DNA of 64,000 bases, from positions 3,659,001 through 3,723,000 of the forward strand of contig NZ_CP064048.1 in assembly GCF_020923495.1 (NCBI RefSeq). The letters run 5' to 3'. The stretch is from Brevibacillus sedimenti (lineage in GTDB: Bacteria; Bacillota; Bacilli; Brevibacillales; Brevibacillaceae). Under the pieces are notes generated by a model. That model made no database searches. It had not been told where the DNA came from and saw nothing but the letters and a program-made list of their open reading frames with translations. The position numbers and the translations under genes are program-made. Positions 34,672 through 45,517 of this stretch are shown here, in pieces. Numbering within the stretch: the first letter of the stretch is position 1; every line of letters begins with the position of its first letter.

Positions 34672-35429
34672 CCCTCTCTATTGCCGGTGACGGGCTTGGG
34701 TTTGTTGCGAACGGCTACCAATGTGATGTTGTCCTCGCCGCCAGCGTCCAGCGCGTGTTCGACCAGACCGTCCACCTGTGCCTGCAGCGATACGGGACGC
34801 TTCAACCACTCCACCATCACCGAATGATCTACTTTGTTGCTCAACCCGTCAGAGCACAGCAACACCACGTCGCCCTCCGACCAGTTGAACTGCCCCAGAT
34901 CGATGCGCACATCCGGCTCGGTGCCGAGGGCGCGCATCAACACGTTGCGCTGAGGGTGAACCGAGGCTTCCTCGGCGGTGATTTGGCCGCTTTTCATCAG
35001 TTCGTGCACGAGCGAGTGGTCTTCCGTCTTCAACTGCAGACCATCCGCGTTGAAATGATACAGGCGGCTGTCGCCGATGTGCGCCGTCACGCCTCCAGTC
35101 TCTCCCAACAGCGCGGCCACGATCGTCGTCCCCATGCCGCTGCACTCCGGATGCTGCTGGGCGTATTGGTACACTTCCTCGTTGGCCATGAGGAGCGCGT
35201 CCATCAAGCGCTCGCGAGCGTCTTCATCGCTCAGTTCGCCGTCCAGATGACGCAGTTCTTTTACAATTCGCTCAACGGCGAGACGGCTGGCAATATCTCC
35301 AGCCTGGTGGCCGCCCATGCCGTCGGCGACCACGGCCAGCACGCGCCCGTTCAGGTCGGCGATGCAGGCAAAGTAGTCCTCGTTGACCTGACGGACGCGG
35401 CCGACATGTGATTTCATCGCAATTTCCAT
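34668..35429 (-). CDS. prpC: PP2C-type protein phosphatase PrpC
   Basis: 253 residues starting MEIAMKSHVGRVRQVNEDYF. Metal-binding aspartates appear in VADGMGGHQAGDIAS and CSDGLSNKVD, and GGEDNITLVAVRN closes the domain. It removes phosphates placed by PrkC, encoded just downstream with a 4-nt overlap. The start at 35429 has GGGG upstream and lies only 4 nt from the rlmN stop. Confidence 0.95.
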   Translation of the reverse strand: MEIAMKSHVGRVRQVNEDYFACIADLNGRVLAVVADGMGGHQAGDIASRLAVERIVKELRHLDGELSDEDARERLMDALLMANEEVYQYAQQHPECSGMGTTIVAALLGETGGVTAHIGDSRLYHFNADGLQLKTEDHSLVHELMKSGQITAEEASVHPQRNVLMRALGTEPDVRIDLGQFNWSEGDVVLLCSDGLSNKVDHSVMVEWLKRPVSLQAQVDGLVEHALDAGGEDNITLVAVRNKPKPVTGNREG

Positions 35430-35433
35430 GAGA

Positions 35434-36504
35434 TCACCCCGCGGTTTCCTTTGCGTATTGAGCCCGGAGCTGGCCGCATGCAGCTGCAATGTCGCTGCCG
35501 TGCTCGCGGCGGATCGTCACATTGATCCCTCGCTCCTCCAAAATGCGTTTGAAGCGGAAGATTTCGTTGCGCGGGGTACGCACGTAATCGCGTTCCGGCA
35601 CGTAGTTGACCGGGATCAGGTTGACGTGGCAGAGCATGTCGCCGATCAGGTCGGCCAGTTCTTCCGCGTGCTCGGGCTGGTCGTTTTTCCCTCCGAACAA
35701 ACCGTACTCAAAACTGATGCGGCGGCCTGTCTTGGCAATGTAGTAGCGGCAGGCCTCCAGCAGTTTCTCCAGCGGAAAGCCCCGGTTGATCGGCATGAGC
35801 TTGGAGCGCAGTTCCGTATTCGGGGCATGCAGGGAGATTGCCAGATTCACCTGACCTCCCTTGTCCGCAAATTCGTAGATCTTGGGCACGATGCCGCTGG
35901 TTGATACGGTGATGTGACGGGCCCCGATGTTCAGTCCGCGGTTGTCGTTGATAATCCGCAGGAAGGCGATCAGGTTGTCAAAATTCTCGAATGGCTCGCC
36001 AATGCCCATGACGACGACGTGGCTGGCGCGCTCTCCTTCTTCGTCCAGCTTCCGCTGGGCCATCAGCACCTGGGCGACGATCTCGCCGGCGTCCAGATTG
36101 CGCTTCAGACCGCCCAGAGTGGAGGCGCAAAACGTACAGCCGATGCGGCAGCCCACCTGAGTGGTGACGCAGACGCTGTTGCCGTAGTTGTGCCGCATGA
36201 TCACCGTCTCGATCGCATGGCCGTCCACCAGTTGGAACAGGAACTTGACGGTACCGTCCTGTGACACCTGGCGCGTAATTTCTTGCAGCGGATCGATGCG
36301 GAAGGTTTCGCTCAGCTTTTGCCGCAGATCTTTGGACAGGTTGGTCATCTCGTCAAACGAGCGGACACGCTTGACGTACAGCCAGTCAAAAATCTGCTGG
36401 GCGCGAAACGCCTTGTCTCCCGCCTCGACGAGCCACGTTTTCAACTCGTCCTGGGTCAGGCTGTAAATGAGCGGTTTTTCGCCCGTATACGATGAAAATG
36501 GCAT
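35434..36504 (-). CDS. rlmN: 23S rRNA (adenine-2503-C2)-methyltransferase RlmN
   Basis: 356 residues of the radical SAM family: the cluster motif [10 protein letters not shown] is present, as are [13 protein letters not shown] and the methyl-carrying/acid-base Cys near the C-terminus ([11 protein letters not shown]). It methylates A2503 of 23S rRNA (and tRNA in some species). It sits between rsmB and prpC, as in B. subtilis. Confidence 0.96.
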   Translation of the reverse strand: MPFSSYTGEKPLIYSLTQDELKTWLVEAGDKAFRAQQIFDWLYVKRVRSFDEMTNLSKDLRQKLSETFRIDPLQEITRQVSQDGTVKFLFQLVDGHAIETVIMRHNYGNSVCVTTQVGCRIGCTFCASTLGGLKRNLDAGEIVAQVLMAQRKLDEEGERASHVVVMGIGEPFENFDNLIAFLRIINDNRGLNIGARHITVSTSGIVPKIYEFADKGGQVNLAISLHAPNTELRSKLMPINRGFPLEKLLEACRYYIAKTGRRISFEYGLFGGKNDQPEHAEELADLIGDMLCHVNLIPVNYVPERDYVRTPRNEIFRFKRILEERGINVTIRREHGSDIAAACGQLRAQYAKETAG

Positions 36505-36702
36505 TTTATGTTCACATCCTCAAGTAGTCGCATAGCGAGAAATCATCATTGTATCATTGTACCTTGCATTGCGCGCCGCATCAAACAGGAAATGAGGCCA
36601 ACCGCGCAAGATGCGTCGCTTTTCCTAGTGTAAACCAAACGGCAAGGACGCAAACAACAGCAAAGGAGCGACATCCGCTGACGGAGTGCCACCCCTTTTC
36701 CG

Positions 36703-38049
36703 CTACCTTTTTCGTTTCAGACGGGCGATAAAAAATCCGTCGCTGTCAAAGTGATGCGGCAACACCTGCACGTATCCCGCATGGCCATCCAGCTTTTCCC
36801 GCGCCGCCTCCGGCAGGTCCTGTGCCAGCGCTTCGTCGAGCGCGAATTCCGGATGCTCGGCCACAAACCGGCGCACCACCGACTGGTTTTCCTCCGGTTC
36901 GATCGTGCAGGTGCTGTACACCAAAAGACCGCCTGGCGCCAGCATTCCTGCCACCCGTTCCAGCAGCCGGTACTGCAGGTCGGCGATCGCCGCCACGTCG
37001 TCCGGGGTTTTGTTCCACTTCAGGTCGGGCTTGCGCCGGATTACGCCAAATCCGGAACACGGCGCGTCCAGGAGTATCCGGTCGAACGCGCCCAGCCCCC
37101 TGTCCGGCAAATCAAGCGCGTCGCTCGTGATCGGCGTAATGATCGAGATGCCCAGCCTGTCGGCGTTTTCCGCAATCAACTCCCGCTTGTGCGGATGGAC
37201 GTCGCTCGCCACGATCTCGCCTTTGTTTTGCATCAGCTCTGCCAGATGCGTCGTCTTTCCGCCCGGAGCGGCGCAGGCATCCAGCACCCGCATGCCCGGC
37301 TGGACGGCCAGCGCCGGCGCGACGAGCATGGAGCTTTCATCCTGCACGGTGAAATAGCCTTCGCTGAACCAGCGGGTCCCCGCCGCATGCCCGCCGGGAA
37401 ACAGGATACCGTGCGGGCTGAGCGGAGACGGGGCAGCGTCCGGATACTCCTCACGCAGCCGCTCCAACAGTTCGTCCCGCGTCAGTTTCAGCGTATTGAC
37501 GCGAACGGATGCATGTGGGGGGCGGTTGTTGCTCGCACAGATGGCGCGCGTCGCTGCTTCACCGTACGCCGCGATCCAGCGGCGCACCAGCCATTCCGGG
37601 TGAGACTCTTCGACCGCCAGCCGGCGCGCAGCGTCTCCCTCCGGCAGGCGCTCCCACACGTCAGGCTGCCGCAGCACGTTGCGCAGCACGCCGTTTACCA
37701 TTGACGCGATCCCCTGGTGCCCTCTCCGCTTGGCGATCTCCACTGCTTCGTGCACTGCAGCCCGCGCCGGTATCCGGTCCAGGTAGCGAATCTGGTACAG
37801 GCTGAGCCGCAGCAGGTTGCGCACCCAAAGCTGCAGCTTTTTGCCGCGGACAAAGTGGGCGAGCACCTCGTCCAGCGTCAGCCGCCGCTGAATCGTGCCG
37901 TAAACCAGCTCCGTCACCAATCCGGCATCGGGGGCGCGCAGCTCCCCGCGCTCCAGGACGTGCTTCAACTCCAGATTGCTGTACGACTTGTGTTGCTCCA
38001 CCCTGTTCAAGACGTCCAGGGCGATTTCGCGCGCTCCCTTGTGTGCCAC
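36703..38049 (-). CDS. rsmB: 16S rRNA (cytosine-967-C5)-methyltransferase RsmB
   Basis: 448 residues. The N-terminal NusB-like RNA-binding domain (about 1-140, REIALDVLNRVEQHKSYSNL) is followed by the SAM-dependent domain with VLDACAAPGGKTTHLAEL, ILLDAPCSGFGVIRRKPDL (catalytic Cys) and VYSTCTIEPEENQSVV. It is 3 nt from fmt and separated from rlmN by 198 nt that hold a weak, mismatched hairpin. Confidence 0.96.
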   Translation of the reverse strand: MAHKGAREIALDVLNRVEQHKSYSNLELKHVLERGELRAPDAGLVTELVYGTIQRRLTLDEVLAHFVRGKKLQLWVRNLLRLSLYQIRYLDRIPARAAVHEAVEIAKRRGHQGIASMVNGVLRNVLRQPDVWERLPEGDAARRLAVEESHPEWLVRRWIAAYGEAATRAICASNNRPPHASVRVNTLKLTRDELLERLREEYPDAAPSPLSPHGILFPGGHAAGTRWFSEGYFTVQDESSMLVAPALAVQPGMRVLDACAAPGGKTTHLAELMQNKGEIVASDVHPHKRELIAENADRLGISIITPITSDALDLPDRGLGAFDRILLDAPCSGFGVIRRKPDLKWNKTPDDVAAIADLQYRLLERVAGMLAPGGLLVYSTCTIEPEENQSVVRRFVAEHPEFALDEALAQDLPEAAREKLDGHAGYVQVLPHHFDSDGFFIARLKRKR

Positions 38050-38052
38050 GTG

Positions 38053-39003
38053 CTATTCTCCTACCTTTGTGCCGATTTCAATGCCGCTGCCGGCGCCGCG
38101 CAAAAAGTCGCGCGCGCTCATCCGTTTCTTTCCTTCCGGCTGCAGTTCCGTAATCTTTACCGCGCCGCTGCCGCAGGCCACGATCAGCCCGTCCTCTTCC
38201 CGGGCGACAATCGTGCCGGGCTTAGCCAACTGACCGTCCTCCGCCTGCATCTCCACCCACCAGAGCTTCCACACCTTTCCGCCATAGGTGGTAAAGGCGA
38301 CAGGCCAGGGGTTGAGGCCGCGCACCTGGTTGTACACCTGCCGCGCATCCCGGCTCCAGTCGACCCGCTCATCCTCCCGTTTGAGCGTAGGCGCATACGT
38401 CGCAGCCTCGTGATCCTGCGGCTCAGGCACAATTTCTCCAGCCAACAGCTTCGGCACGGTTTCCACCAACAATTTGGCGCCGGACGCCGCCAGCTTGTCA
38501 AACAGCGTGCCGGCCGTATCCCGTTCGTCAATTGGCACGACCACGCGTGAGAGCATGTCACCCGCGTCCAGTGCCTCCACCATGTACATGATCGTCACGC
38601 CCGACTCGGTTTCGCCTTCCATGATCGCTTTGTGGATCGGCGCGCCGCCCCGGTACTTGGGCAAAAGCGAGGCGTGCACGTTAATGCAACCGTAGCGGGG
38701 CGCATCCAGCAAACGTTTCGGCAAAATCTGGCCGTACGCCGCTGTGACGATCAGATCGGGCTCCAGCGCAAGCACCTCTGCCAGCGCCTCTTCAGCCTTG
38801 ATCTTCTCCGGCTGCAGCACCGGGATGCCGATGCGCAGCGCCGCTTCCTTTACCGGCGGCGGGGTCAGCACCCGCTTGCGCCCCACAGGCCGGTCAGGCT
38901 GCGTTACGGCAGCGACCACCTGGTACCCTTTCGCCGCCAGCGCCTCCAGGCTGGGGACGGCAAAGTCGGGCGTTCCCATAAACAGTATGCGCACGTCTTT
39001 CAA
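38053..39003 (-). CDS. fmt: Methionyl-tRNA formyltransferase
   Basis: 316 residues. [18 protein letters not shown], the catalytic [18 protein letters not shown] and the Asp of DAGDMLSRV are characteristic. It formylates initiator Met-tRNA, the step reversed on nascent proteins by the deformylase encoded 6 nt upstream. Confidence 0.97.
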   Translation of the reverse strand: MKDVRILFMGTPDFAVPSLEALAAKGYQVVAAVTQPDRPVGRKRVLTPPPVKEAALRIGIPVLQPEKIKAEEALAEVLALEPDLIVTAAYGQILPKRLLDAPRYGCINVHASLLPKYRGGAPIHKAIMEGETESGVTIMYMVEALDAGDMLSRVVVPIDERDTAGTLFDKLAASGAKLLVETVPKLLAGEIVPEPQDHEAATYAPTLKREDERVDWSRDARQVYNQVRGLNPWPVAFTTYGGKVWKLWWVEMQAEDGQLAKPGTIVAREEDGLIVACGSGAVKITELQPEGKKRMSARDFLRGAGSGIEIGTKVGE

Positions 39004-39009
39004 AACGGT

Positions 39010-39486
39010 TTATTCCCCTTCCTCTTCCTGGCTGATCGGATAGACCCGGTCGGCGATATCGATGAACAGGATGCCGTTGAGATGGTCGATTTCGTGCTGG
39101 GCGCAGCGGGACAAGAGGTCGTCTGCTTCCAATTCAAACACGTTGCCGTACCGGTCCTGTCCTCTGAGTTTGATCCATTTGTGACGGCGCACATCGCCGC
39201 GCAGACCGGGGATGCTGAGACAACCTTCCGGGTAGTCAAACTGCTCCCCTTCATAGGCGATAATCTCCGGATTGACCACCTCGATCAGGCCTTCCCCGCA
39301 GTCCATGACGATGACGCGCTTCGAGACGCCCACCTGGGGCGCTGCCAGGCCGACACCGTCTGCGTCGTACATGGTCTCCGCCATGTCGTCCAGCAGCTTG
39401 TGCAGGTTGGCGTTGAATTTGGTGACCACTGCCGCTTTTTCCCGCAGGATCGGATCTGGGTGTTTGACGATTGTGCGAATAGCCAT
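39010..39486 (-). CDS. def: Peptide deformylase
   Basis: 158 residues. The three motifs GVGLAAPQVG, EGCLSIPG and HEIDHLNG supply the metal ligands (Cys and two His) and catalytic Glu/Gln. GGAGG precedes the ATG. Confidence 0.97.
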   Translation of the reverse strand: MAIRTIVKHPDPILREKAAVVTKFNANLHKLLDDMAETMYDADGVGLAAPQVGVSKRVIVMDCGEGLIEVVNPEIIAYEGEQFDYPEGCLSIPGLRGDVRRHKWIKLRGQDRYGNVFELEADDLLSRCAQHEIDHLNGILFIDIADRVYPISQEEEGE

Positions 39487-39501
39487 TGGTTGTTATCCTC
39501 C

Positions 39502-41931
39502 CTAAAGCAGTACGTGCGGATCGACGTCGATCGTCATCAGCACCTTCTGCTGTTTGTTCCCTTCTTCAAAAACGTCCACGGCCTGGGCCAACAGGTCAGA
39601 CAGCCGAGGTTCATCCCGATATTTTAACATGATCTGGAACCGAAATCTATCCTTGATGCGCGGAATTGGCGACGCCACCGGCCCCAGCAGAATCGTCGTC
39701 TCCGCCAGCCGCGGCCGGAGAAAATCAGCCACGCTGTGAGCCGCCCGGATGACCACAGGCACCTCTTCATGCGAAAAGGTAATCAGCACCAGCCGGTAGT
39801 ACGGCGGATAGCCGGTCCGTCTGCGCTGCATCATCTCCTCGCGGTAAAACGACGGGTAGTCGTGCCGGGTGGCATGAACGATGCTGTAGTGCTCCGGCGT
39901 GTAGGTCTGGATGATGACATCACCTTCCAGTTCGTGCCGACCGGCCCGTCCGCCCACCTGGGTCAGCAGTTGGAAGGTCTTTTCCGCCGCACGGAAATCG
40001 GGCAGATGCAGCGACGTGTCCGCTGCGATGACGCCGACCAGCGTCACGCGGGGAAAATCAAGCCCCTTGGCGATCATTTGCGTGCCCAGCAGCACGTCCC
40101 CCTGCCCGGTGCGAAACTTGTGCAGAAGCTCCTCGTGCGCCCCTTTGCGGGAGGTGGTGTCCACGTCCATGCGGATGACGCGGATGCCTGGGAACAGCCG
40201 GGCCAGCTCCGCCTCCACTTTTTGTGTGCCCGTCCCGAAAAAGCGGATGTGCTCGCTTTGGCACTCCGGGCAGCGGGCGGGCTGAACGATCGTGTAGCCG
40301 CAGTAGTGGCAGCGGGCGGTATGGTTGGTCTTGTGGTACGTCAGCGAAATGTCGCAGTGCACGCAGCGGAGCGTATAGCCGCAGGTGCGGCACATGACAA
40401 AGGTGGAAAAGCCGCGTCGGTTCAAAAACAGCACCATCTGCTCCTGTTTGGCCAATCTGTCGCCGATCATTTCGTACAGCAGACGGCTGAACATCGAACG
40501 GTTCATCGCGCGCAGTTCTTCCCGCATGTCGACGACGTGAACGCGCGGCAGCGGCCGGCTGCCGACCCGCTCCGGCATCTCCAGGAGCGTGTACCGGCCG
40601 CGCGCAGCCAACGCGTACGTCTCCAGGGAAGGTGTGGCACTGCCCATCACCACTACGGCGTTGTTTTCCCGCGCTCGCCACAGCGCCACCTCCCGCGCAT
40701 GGTAGCGCGGCGTCTCCTCCTGTTTGTAGGAACTTTCGTGCTCTTCGTCGATCACGATCAATCCGACGTTTTGAAACGGGGCAAAGACGGCCGATCGCGC
40801 CCCCACCACTACCTTCACCTCTCGGCGAAGAATCTTGCGCCACTCGTCGTACCGCTCCCCTTGGGAAAGCGCGCTGTGCAGAACGGCCACGTCGGCGCCG
40901 AACCGCGCCTTGAACCGTTCCACCATCTGCGGCGTCAAGCTGATCTCGGGAACGAGAAAAATCGCCTCCCGCCCCGCGGCCAGCGTCCGTTCGATCGCTT
41001 CCAGGTATACTTCGGTCTTGCCGCTGCCGGTCACCCCGTGCAGCAAAAACGCCCCGTACTCGCCCGCAGCAATCTGATCGCCGATCGGCTTTAGTGCCGC
41101 CTCCTGCTGCGGAGTAAAGGACGGCTTTTCACCGCCGGCAAAGCGGCGCTGCGCATACGGGTCGCGGTAAACCTCCACCTGCTCGATCGCGACCCAGCCC
41201 CGCTGCTCCAGACTTTTCAACGGAGAGCGGGTAATGCCCAGCTCTTCTCGCAGCGTCTGCACGGAAAACGACTGCCCCTCGTGCGCGGCAAACAGCTCCA
41301 GCACCCGCCGCATCTGCTCCGCCCGCTTCGGCAGGGAATCAATCGCGGAAGTCAGTTCCGCTCCCTCCAGCAGGCAGCGGACAAACGACTGCTGTTTGCG
41401 GGTGATCCGGTCCCTCACCTGGTAGTCCGTCTCCAAAAGACCGCTTGCAATCCACCCGGGTACCAGCATCGCCTCGTCGGGAAAGCGCTTTTCCGCCTCG
41501 GCAAGCGGCAGCTGCCGTTTTCGGTACACGTCCCACAGCAGGGCGGACTGTCCGCAAGCCGTCTCATCTAAAAGATCGGTGGCCTTTAGCCACTTTTCCG
41601 ATCGGCCCTTCAGCACGGCGGGAATCATCGCCTGCATCGCCGTCACCCACGGACACAAATACTGGCGGGACATCCACTCGCCCAGGCGGATCAATTCAGG
41701 GGTCAACGGCGGCGTATCGTCCAGCACCTGTTCCACATCCCGAAGCCGTCCGGTCCCTTCCTCCGGCTGGGCGGTGACGTCCACTACATACCCCTGCAGC
41801 TTCCGGGGGCCAAACGGCACGACAACGCGGCTGCCGACCTGCACCAGCGGTCTCAGCCAGGGCGGTATCCGGTAGTCAAACGGACGATTGGTCCGGTTGA
41901 CCGGCACGTCCACCACGACGCGGGCAATCAT
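39502..41931 (-). CDS. priA: Primosomal protein N', replication restart helicase PriA
   Basis: 809 residues. The N-terminal 3'-DNA-binding domain (VDVPVNRTNRPFDYRIP) precedes a helicase core with LLHGVTGSGKTEVYL, the DEEHE box and GSATPSLETYA. Eight Cys in pairs (CRTCGYTLRCVHCDISL; CHYCG...CPEC) bind two zincs. It reloads DnaB at broken forks. Its ATG overlaps the coaBC stop. Confidence 0.97.
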   Translation of the reverse strand: MIARVVVDVPVNRTNRPFDYRIPPWLRPLVQVGSRVVVPFGPRKLQGYVVDVTAQPEEGTGRLRDVEQVLDDTPPLTPELIRLGEWMSRQYLCPWVTAMQAMIPAVLKGRSEKWLKATDLLDETACGQSALLWDVYRKRQLPLAEAEKRFPDEAMLVPGWIASGLLETDYQVRDRITRKQQSFVRCLLEGAELTSAIDSLPKRAEQMRRVLELFAAHEGQSFSVQTLREELGITRSPLKSLEQRGWVAIEQVEVYRDPYAQRRFAGGEKPSFTPQQEAALKPIGDQIAAGEYGAFLLHGVTGSGKTEVYLEAIERTLAAGREAIFLVPEISLTPQMVERFKARFGADVAVLHSALSQGERYDEWRKILRREVKVVVGARSAVFAPFQNVGLIVIDEEHESSYKQEETPRYHAREVALWRARENNAVVVMGSATPSLETYALAARGRYTLLEMPERVGSRPLPRVHVVDMREELRAMNRSMFSRLLYEMIGDRLAKQEQMVLFLNRRGFSTFVMCRTCGYTLRCVHCDISLTYHKTNHTARCHYCGYTIVQPARCPECQSEHIRFFGTGTQKVEAELARLFPGIRVIRMDVDTTSRKGAHEELLHKFRTGQGDVLLGTQMIAKGLDFPRVTLVGVIAADTSLHLPDFRAAEKTFQLLTQVGGRAGRHELEGDVIIQTYTPEHYSIVHATRHDYPSFYREEMMQRRRTGYPPYYRLVLITFSHEEVPVVIRAAHSVADFLRPRLAETTILLGPVASPIPRIKDRFRFQIMLKYRDEPRLSDLLAQAVDVFEEGNKQQKVLMTIDVDPHVLL

Positions 41932-43163
41932 AGCGCGTCAGACAGCGGCCGGTGCGCCATTTTGGCCAGGATCGCGTCGAACAGTTTGTCCGCCACGTCC
42001 CGCTTGCTCATCTTTTCCAGCGCTGCCTGCTCCCCTTCCCGCGTCAGCAGCGTGACGATGTTGGTGTCACTGCCCATACCCGCGCCTTCCATCAACACGT
42101 CATTGGCCACGATCATGTCCAGGTTTTTTCGCTCCAGCTTGGACTTCGCGTGGACCAGCACGTCCTGCGTCTCAGCTGCAAAGCCAACCACGTATTGGTC
42201 CGTCTTCCTCCGGCCCACTTCCTGCAGGATGTCCGGCGCCTTTTCCAGCTCCAGCACCAGCGGACCGTCTCCTTTTTTCATCTTATGCGCATGGACCGTC
42301 TTCGGCCGGTAGTCGGACACCGCCGCCGACTTGATCACGATGTCGGATTCCGGCAGATGTCGCATGACCGCGTCGTACATCTCCTGCACCGATTCCACCG
42401 GGACAAACTCGACACCAGCCGGCTTGGGCAGCGACGTCGGGCCACTGATCAGCACCACGTCTGCCCCTCTGTCCCGCGCCGCTTCCGCAATGGCATATCC
42501 CATCTTGCCGGAGGCGTGGTTGGTAATGTAGCGGACCGGGTCGATTTTTTCCCGCGTCGGCCCTGCCGTCACCAACACGCGTTTGCCGGCGAGGTCGCGG
42601 TGAGTCTCCTGCTGTTCGGAAAAAAAGCGGATGACCGCTTCGACGATCTCTTCCGGTTCGGCCAGCCGCCCTTTGCCGATCCAGCCGCACGCCAGCAGGC
42701 CTTCACCCGGTTCGACGAAGCGACAGCCGTACTCCGCCAGCCGCTGCATGTTGGCCGTCACCGCAGGATGGCCGTACATGTTGACGTTCATCGCCGGCGC
42801 CAGCATCACCGGCGCTTTGGTCGCAAGAACGGTCGTCGTCAGCATGTCGTCGGCGATGCCGTTGGCCAGTTTGCCGATGACGTTGGCCGTCGCGGGGGCG
42901 ATCAGCACCAGATCGGCCCGATCGGCCAATTGGATGTGGCTGATCACCGCGGGGTCCGGCTCCTGGAACATGTCGGTGTACACCTGCTGGTGAGAAAGCG
43001 CCTGAAAGGTGAGCGGCTGCACAAACTGCATGGCGCTCGCTGTCAGGATGACGTGTACCTGCGCACCCGCCTGGGTCAGCTTGCTGGTCAGCGCCGCCGC
43101 CTTGTACGCGGCGATACCTCCCGATACGCCCAGCACGATTTGTTTTCCTTGCAGAGGAAGCAT
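41928..43163 (-). CDS. coaBC: Phosphopantothenoylcysteine decarboxylase / synthetase CoaBC
   Basis: 411 residues from ATG 43163 (GGAGG upstream); the frame is open further but the added N-terminus is not family-like. The CoaC half has LGVSGGIAAYKAA, the catalytic PAMNVNMYGHP and the ACGWIGKGRL lid; the CoaB half starts at VLVTAGPTREKIDPVRYITN and keeps KSAAVSDYRP. It makes 4'-phosphopantetheine from phosphopantothenate in CoA synthesis. Confidence 0.96.
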   Translation of the reverse strand: MLPLQGKQIVLGVSGGIAAYKAAALTSKLTQAGAQVHVILTASAMQFVQPLTFQALSHQQVYTDMFQEPDPAVISHIQLADRADLVLIAPATANVIGKLANGIADDMLTTTVLATKAPVMLAPAMNVNMYGHPAVTANMQRLAEYGCRFVEPGEGLLACGWIGKGRLAEPEEIVEAVIRFFSEQQETHRDLAGKRVLVTAGPTREKIDPVRYITNHASGKMGYAIAEAARDRGADVVLISGPTSLPKPAGVEFVPVESVQEMYDAVMRHLPESDIVIKSAAVSDYRPKTVHAHKMKKGDGPLVLELEKAPDILQEVGRRKTDQYVVGFAAETQDVLVHAKSKLERKNLDMIVANDVLMEGAGMGSDTNIVTLLTREGEQAALEKMSKRDVADKLFDAILAKMAHRPLSDAL

Positions 43164-43252
43164 GTTTGGGTGTCCTCCCTTTTTAGTCAGTCTGCCCAAC
43201 GGCAAGACCGGCGTGGTTGTGTCCATCACGACGAAAGACCGGTCCTTGCTGC

Positions 43253-43280
43253 GAAAAAAAACAACCTGCGTGAGGTTGTT
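43253..43280 (-). terminator. Terminator between rpoZ and coaBC
   Basis: On the minus strand AACAACCT and AGGTTGTT around 5 nt are followed by seven or more T. It implies partial termination within the long cluster, so coaBC and downstream genes may be less expressed or have their own promoter. Confidence 0.88.
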
Positions 43281-43311
43281 TGAAAGCAATAACGCTGTGA
43301 CAAAGCCGCTT

Positions 43312-43518
43312 TTATTTGCGGACGTCGGTGTATTCGTAAATGACCTGGTCGGCGATCAGCTCTTCCAGCGCCAGGCCGACGAACTTTTTGGACTGCGGTT
43401 TTTCCACCTGTACGGGGCTGTTTTCGCGAAGCTGGCGAGCCCGTTTGGACGCGATGGTGACCAGGGTGTATTTGCTTTCCACTTTTTCGGTCAGTTTGTC
43501 AATCGATGGATACAGCAT
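43312..43518 (-). CDS. rpoZ: RNA polymerase omega subunit
   Basis: 68 residues. [20 protein letters not shown] and the conserved [13 protein letters not shown] are the omega signature. It follows gmk by 3 nt. Confidence 0.96.
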   Translation of the reverse strand: MLYPSIDKLTEKVESKYTLVTIASKRARQLRENSPVQVEKPQSKKFVGLALEELIADQVIYEYTDVRK

Positions 43519-43521
43519 GGA

Positions 43522-44136
43522 TTATGTAACCTCCTCAAGCCATTTGCGATACTTGTGAATTTGGCGTTCCTTTTTCAAGTGCTCGGCGGTGATGATCGAC
43601 TGGATGCGTTCGCAAGCGCATTCGATCATGTCGTTGACCACCACGTAGTCGTACTGATCCATCAGTTCGATCTCCTGACGAGCCATCTCCATGCGGTGAC
43701 GGATTGTCTCTTCCGTCTCCGTTCCCCGTCCGACGATCCGGTTTTCCAGTTCGGCCAGATCAGGTGGCGCGAGAAACAGGAAAACCCCCTGAGGAAATTT
43801 TTTCTTCACCTGCAGGGCACCCTGCACCTCGATTTCCAGAATCACGTCGCGCCCTTGTTCCAGCATATCCACCACAAACTGGCGCGGTGTACCGTAGTAA
43901 TTGCCAACGTATTCCGCCCACTCCAGGAGTTCATCCTGCTCGATCATTCGGCGGAACTCTTCCTTTGATTTGAAAAAGTAGTTAACCCCTTCCACTTCTC
44001 CGGCCCGCGGCGCCCGCGTGGTGGCGGAAACGGAATAGACCAGATCCGGCATGCGCTCGCGAAGCGCTTTGCAGACCGTTCCCTTGCCGACGCCAGACGG
44101 CCCCGAAAGAACCAAAAGGAGACCGCGATCGTCCAT
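43522..44136 (-). CDS. gmk: Guanylate kinase
   Basis: 204 residues with P-loop [12 protein letters not shown], the GMP-binding [17 protein letters not shown] and the core [15 protein letters not shown]. It converts GMP to GDP. It follows remA closely. Confidence 0.97.
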   Translation of the reverse strand: MDDRGLLLVLSGPSGVGKGTVCKALRERMPDLVYSVSATTRAPRAGEVEGVNYFFKSKEEFRRMIEQDELLEWAEYVGNYYGTPRQFVVDMLEQGRDVILEIEVQGALQVKKKFPQGVFLFLAPPDLAELENRIVGRGTETEETIRHRMEMARQEIELMDQYDYVVVNDMIECACERIQSIITAEHLKKERQIHKYRKWLEEVT

Positions 44137-44155
44137 CGTATGTCTTCACTCCTGC

Positions 44156-44416
44156 CTATTCGTCCGATTCGTCATCTTTTGTCGTCAGTCGCTGCGCCAC
44201 GGTTTCCGGCTGGACCGCAGACAGAATGACATGATCGCTGTCCGTGATGATGACCGCCCGCGTGCGCCTTCCGTACGTCGCGTCCACCAGCATGTTGCGA
44301 TCGCGCGCTTCCTGGATGATCCGCTTGATCGGCGCTGATTCGGGACTGACGATGGATATGATGCGGTTGGCGTTGACGATGTTGCCAAACCCGATATTGA
44401 TCAGTTTGATTGCCAT
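44156..44416 (-). CDS. remA: RemA, regulator of extracellular matrix (DUF370)
   Basis: 86 residues starting [20 protein letters not shown], the family start; [20 protein letters not shown] and [18 protein letters not shown] complete the match. RemA is a DNA-binding activator of matrix genes in B. subtilis. An ATG five codons earlier is in frame but the family start is preferred. Confidence 0.95.
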   Translation of the reverse strand: MAIKLINIGFGNIVNANRIISIVSPESAPIKRIIQEARDRNMLVDATYGRRTRAVIITDSDHVILSAVQPETVAQRLTTKDDESDE

Positions 44417-44441
44417 GACGGCCCCGTCCATCCTTTCATCG

Positions 44442-45329
44442 CTACTCGATGTTCTGAACCTGCTCTCTCATTTTTTCCAGTTCCGTCTTGATCTCGACGG
44501 CCAATCGCTGGATGGGCAGATGATTGGCCTTGGAAGCAATCGTGTTTGCTTCCCGGTTCATCTCCTGCAGCAGAAAGTCCAGCTTGCGCCCGACCGCTTC
44601 TTCCCTGCCCAACAGTTCCGCAAACTGAGAGCAGTGGCTCGTCAGACGGGTCACCTCTTCACTGATGTCGGAACGCTCGGCCAAAAAGGCCGCTTCCTGT
44701 GCAAGGCGCTGCGCGTCCAGTTCAAACGGAGCAGTTTCGGCCCATTCGGCCATGCGCTGATGCAGACGGCTGCGGTATTCGTCGACGACCAGCGGCGCCA
44801 TTTGTCCGATTTCCTCTGTCCAGACGGAAATCCGGGCAAGTCGCTGTTCCAGATCCGCCTGAAGCTTCAGCCCTTCCTTTCGCTTCATGGACAGCAGGTC
44901 TTCCGCCGCTTCCCGACACGCCGCAAGCAGCCACTCGGACGCCTGCTCGGCGTCTGCTTCCGCCGCGTCCCGGGTTTGCACCACACCGGGCAGGAGCAGC
45001 AAGTCTTTGGCGGTTAACGGTGTATGTAGCGAAAAGCGTTCGTTCATCTCCTGCGCCGCCGACACATAGTGCTCTGCAACGGCCCAGTCAATGGCAATTC
45101 CCTGCCCCGTCAGGCCGCCTGCGTCCACGGTGACGGCCACATCGACGCGGCCGCGCCGGACGAATTGGCCCACAAGCTTGCGCACCGGCTCCTCAAGCAT
45201 GCCCCAGGTCTTGGGCAAGCGAACAAGGATTTCGCAGAAACGATGGTTCACCGCGCGAATCTCCACAGTGAGCTGCAGCGAACCGTACATCCCTACACTT
45301 CGGCCGTACCCGGTCATGCTTCGGACCAT
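44442..45329 (-). CDS. yloC: YicC/YloC endoribonuclease family protein
   Basis: 295 residues starting [11 protein letters not shown], the typical start of the family; the C-terminal [17 protein letters not shown] is also diagnostic. YicC members have been reported as endoribonucleases. ATG 45344 is an alternative start. It heads the long cluster, just behind a near-consensus promoter. Confidence 0.93.
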   Translation of the reverse strand: MVRSMTGYGRSVGMYGSLQLTVEIRAVNHRFCEILVRLPKTWGMLEEPVRKLVGQFVRRGRVDVAVTVDAGGLTGQGIAIDWAVAEHYVSAAQEMNERFSLHTPLTAKDLLLLPGVVQTRDAAEADAEQASEWLLAACREAAEDLLSMKRKEGLKLQADLEQRLARISVWTEEIGQMAPLVVDEYRSRLHQRMAEWAETAPFELDAQRLAQEAAFLAERSDISEEVTRLTSHCSQFAELLGREEAVGRKLDFLLQEMNREANTIASKANHLPIQRLAVEIKTELEKMREQVQNIE

Positions 45330-45364
45330 GGTTCTCACTTCCATAGACGTAAAATCGTTAATTT

Positions 45365-45394
45365 ATTATAGGAGACAACTCTCTGCAGTGTCAA
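45365..45394 (-). promoter_or_regulatory. SigA-type promoter of the yicC-to-rpe cluster
   Basis: On the minus strand TTGACA (45389-45394), an 18-bp spacer and TATAAT (45365-45370), both perfect hexamers; the yloC start is about 36 nt downstream. Confidence 0.88.
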
Positions 45395-45517
45395 CCAACG
45401 CCGCAGGGACAAGTCGATTCCGCCGTGGTGCGCTTTGTGATACACTGTCACTGACACTTTTTAGACAGACGAATCGTGGATACGTGCAGGATTGCTGCAC
45501 ACGTGAGGTGAGCACTT

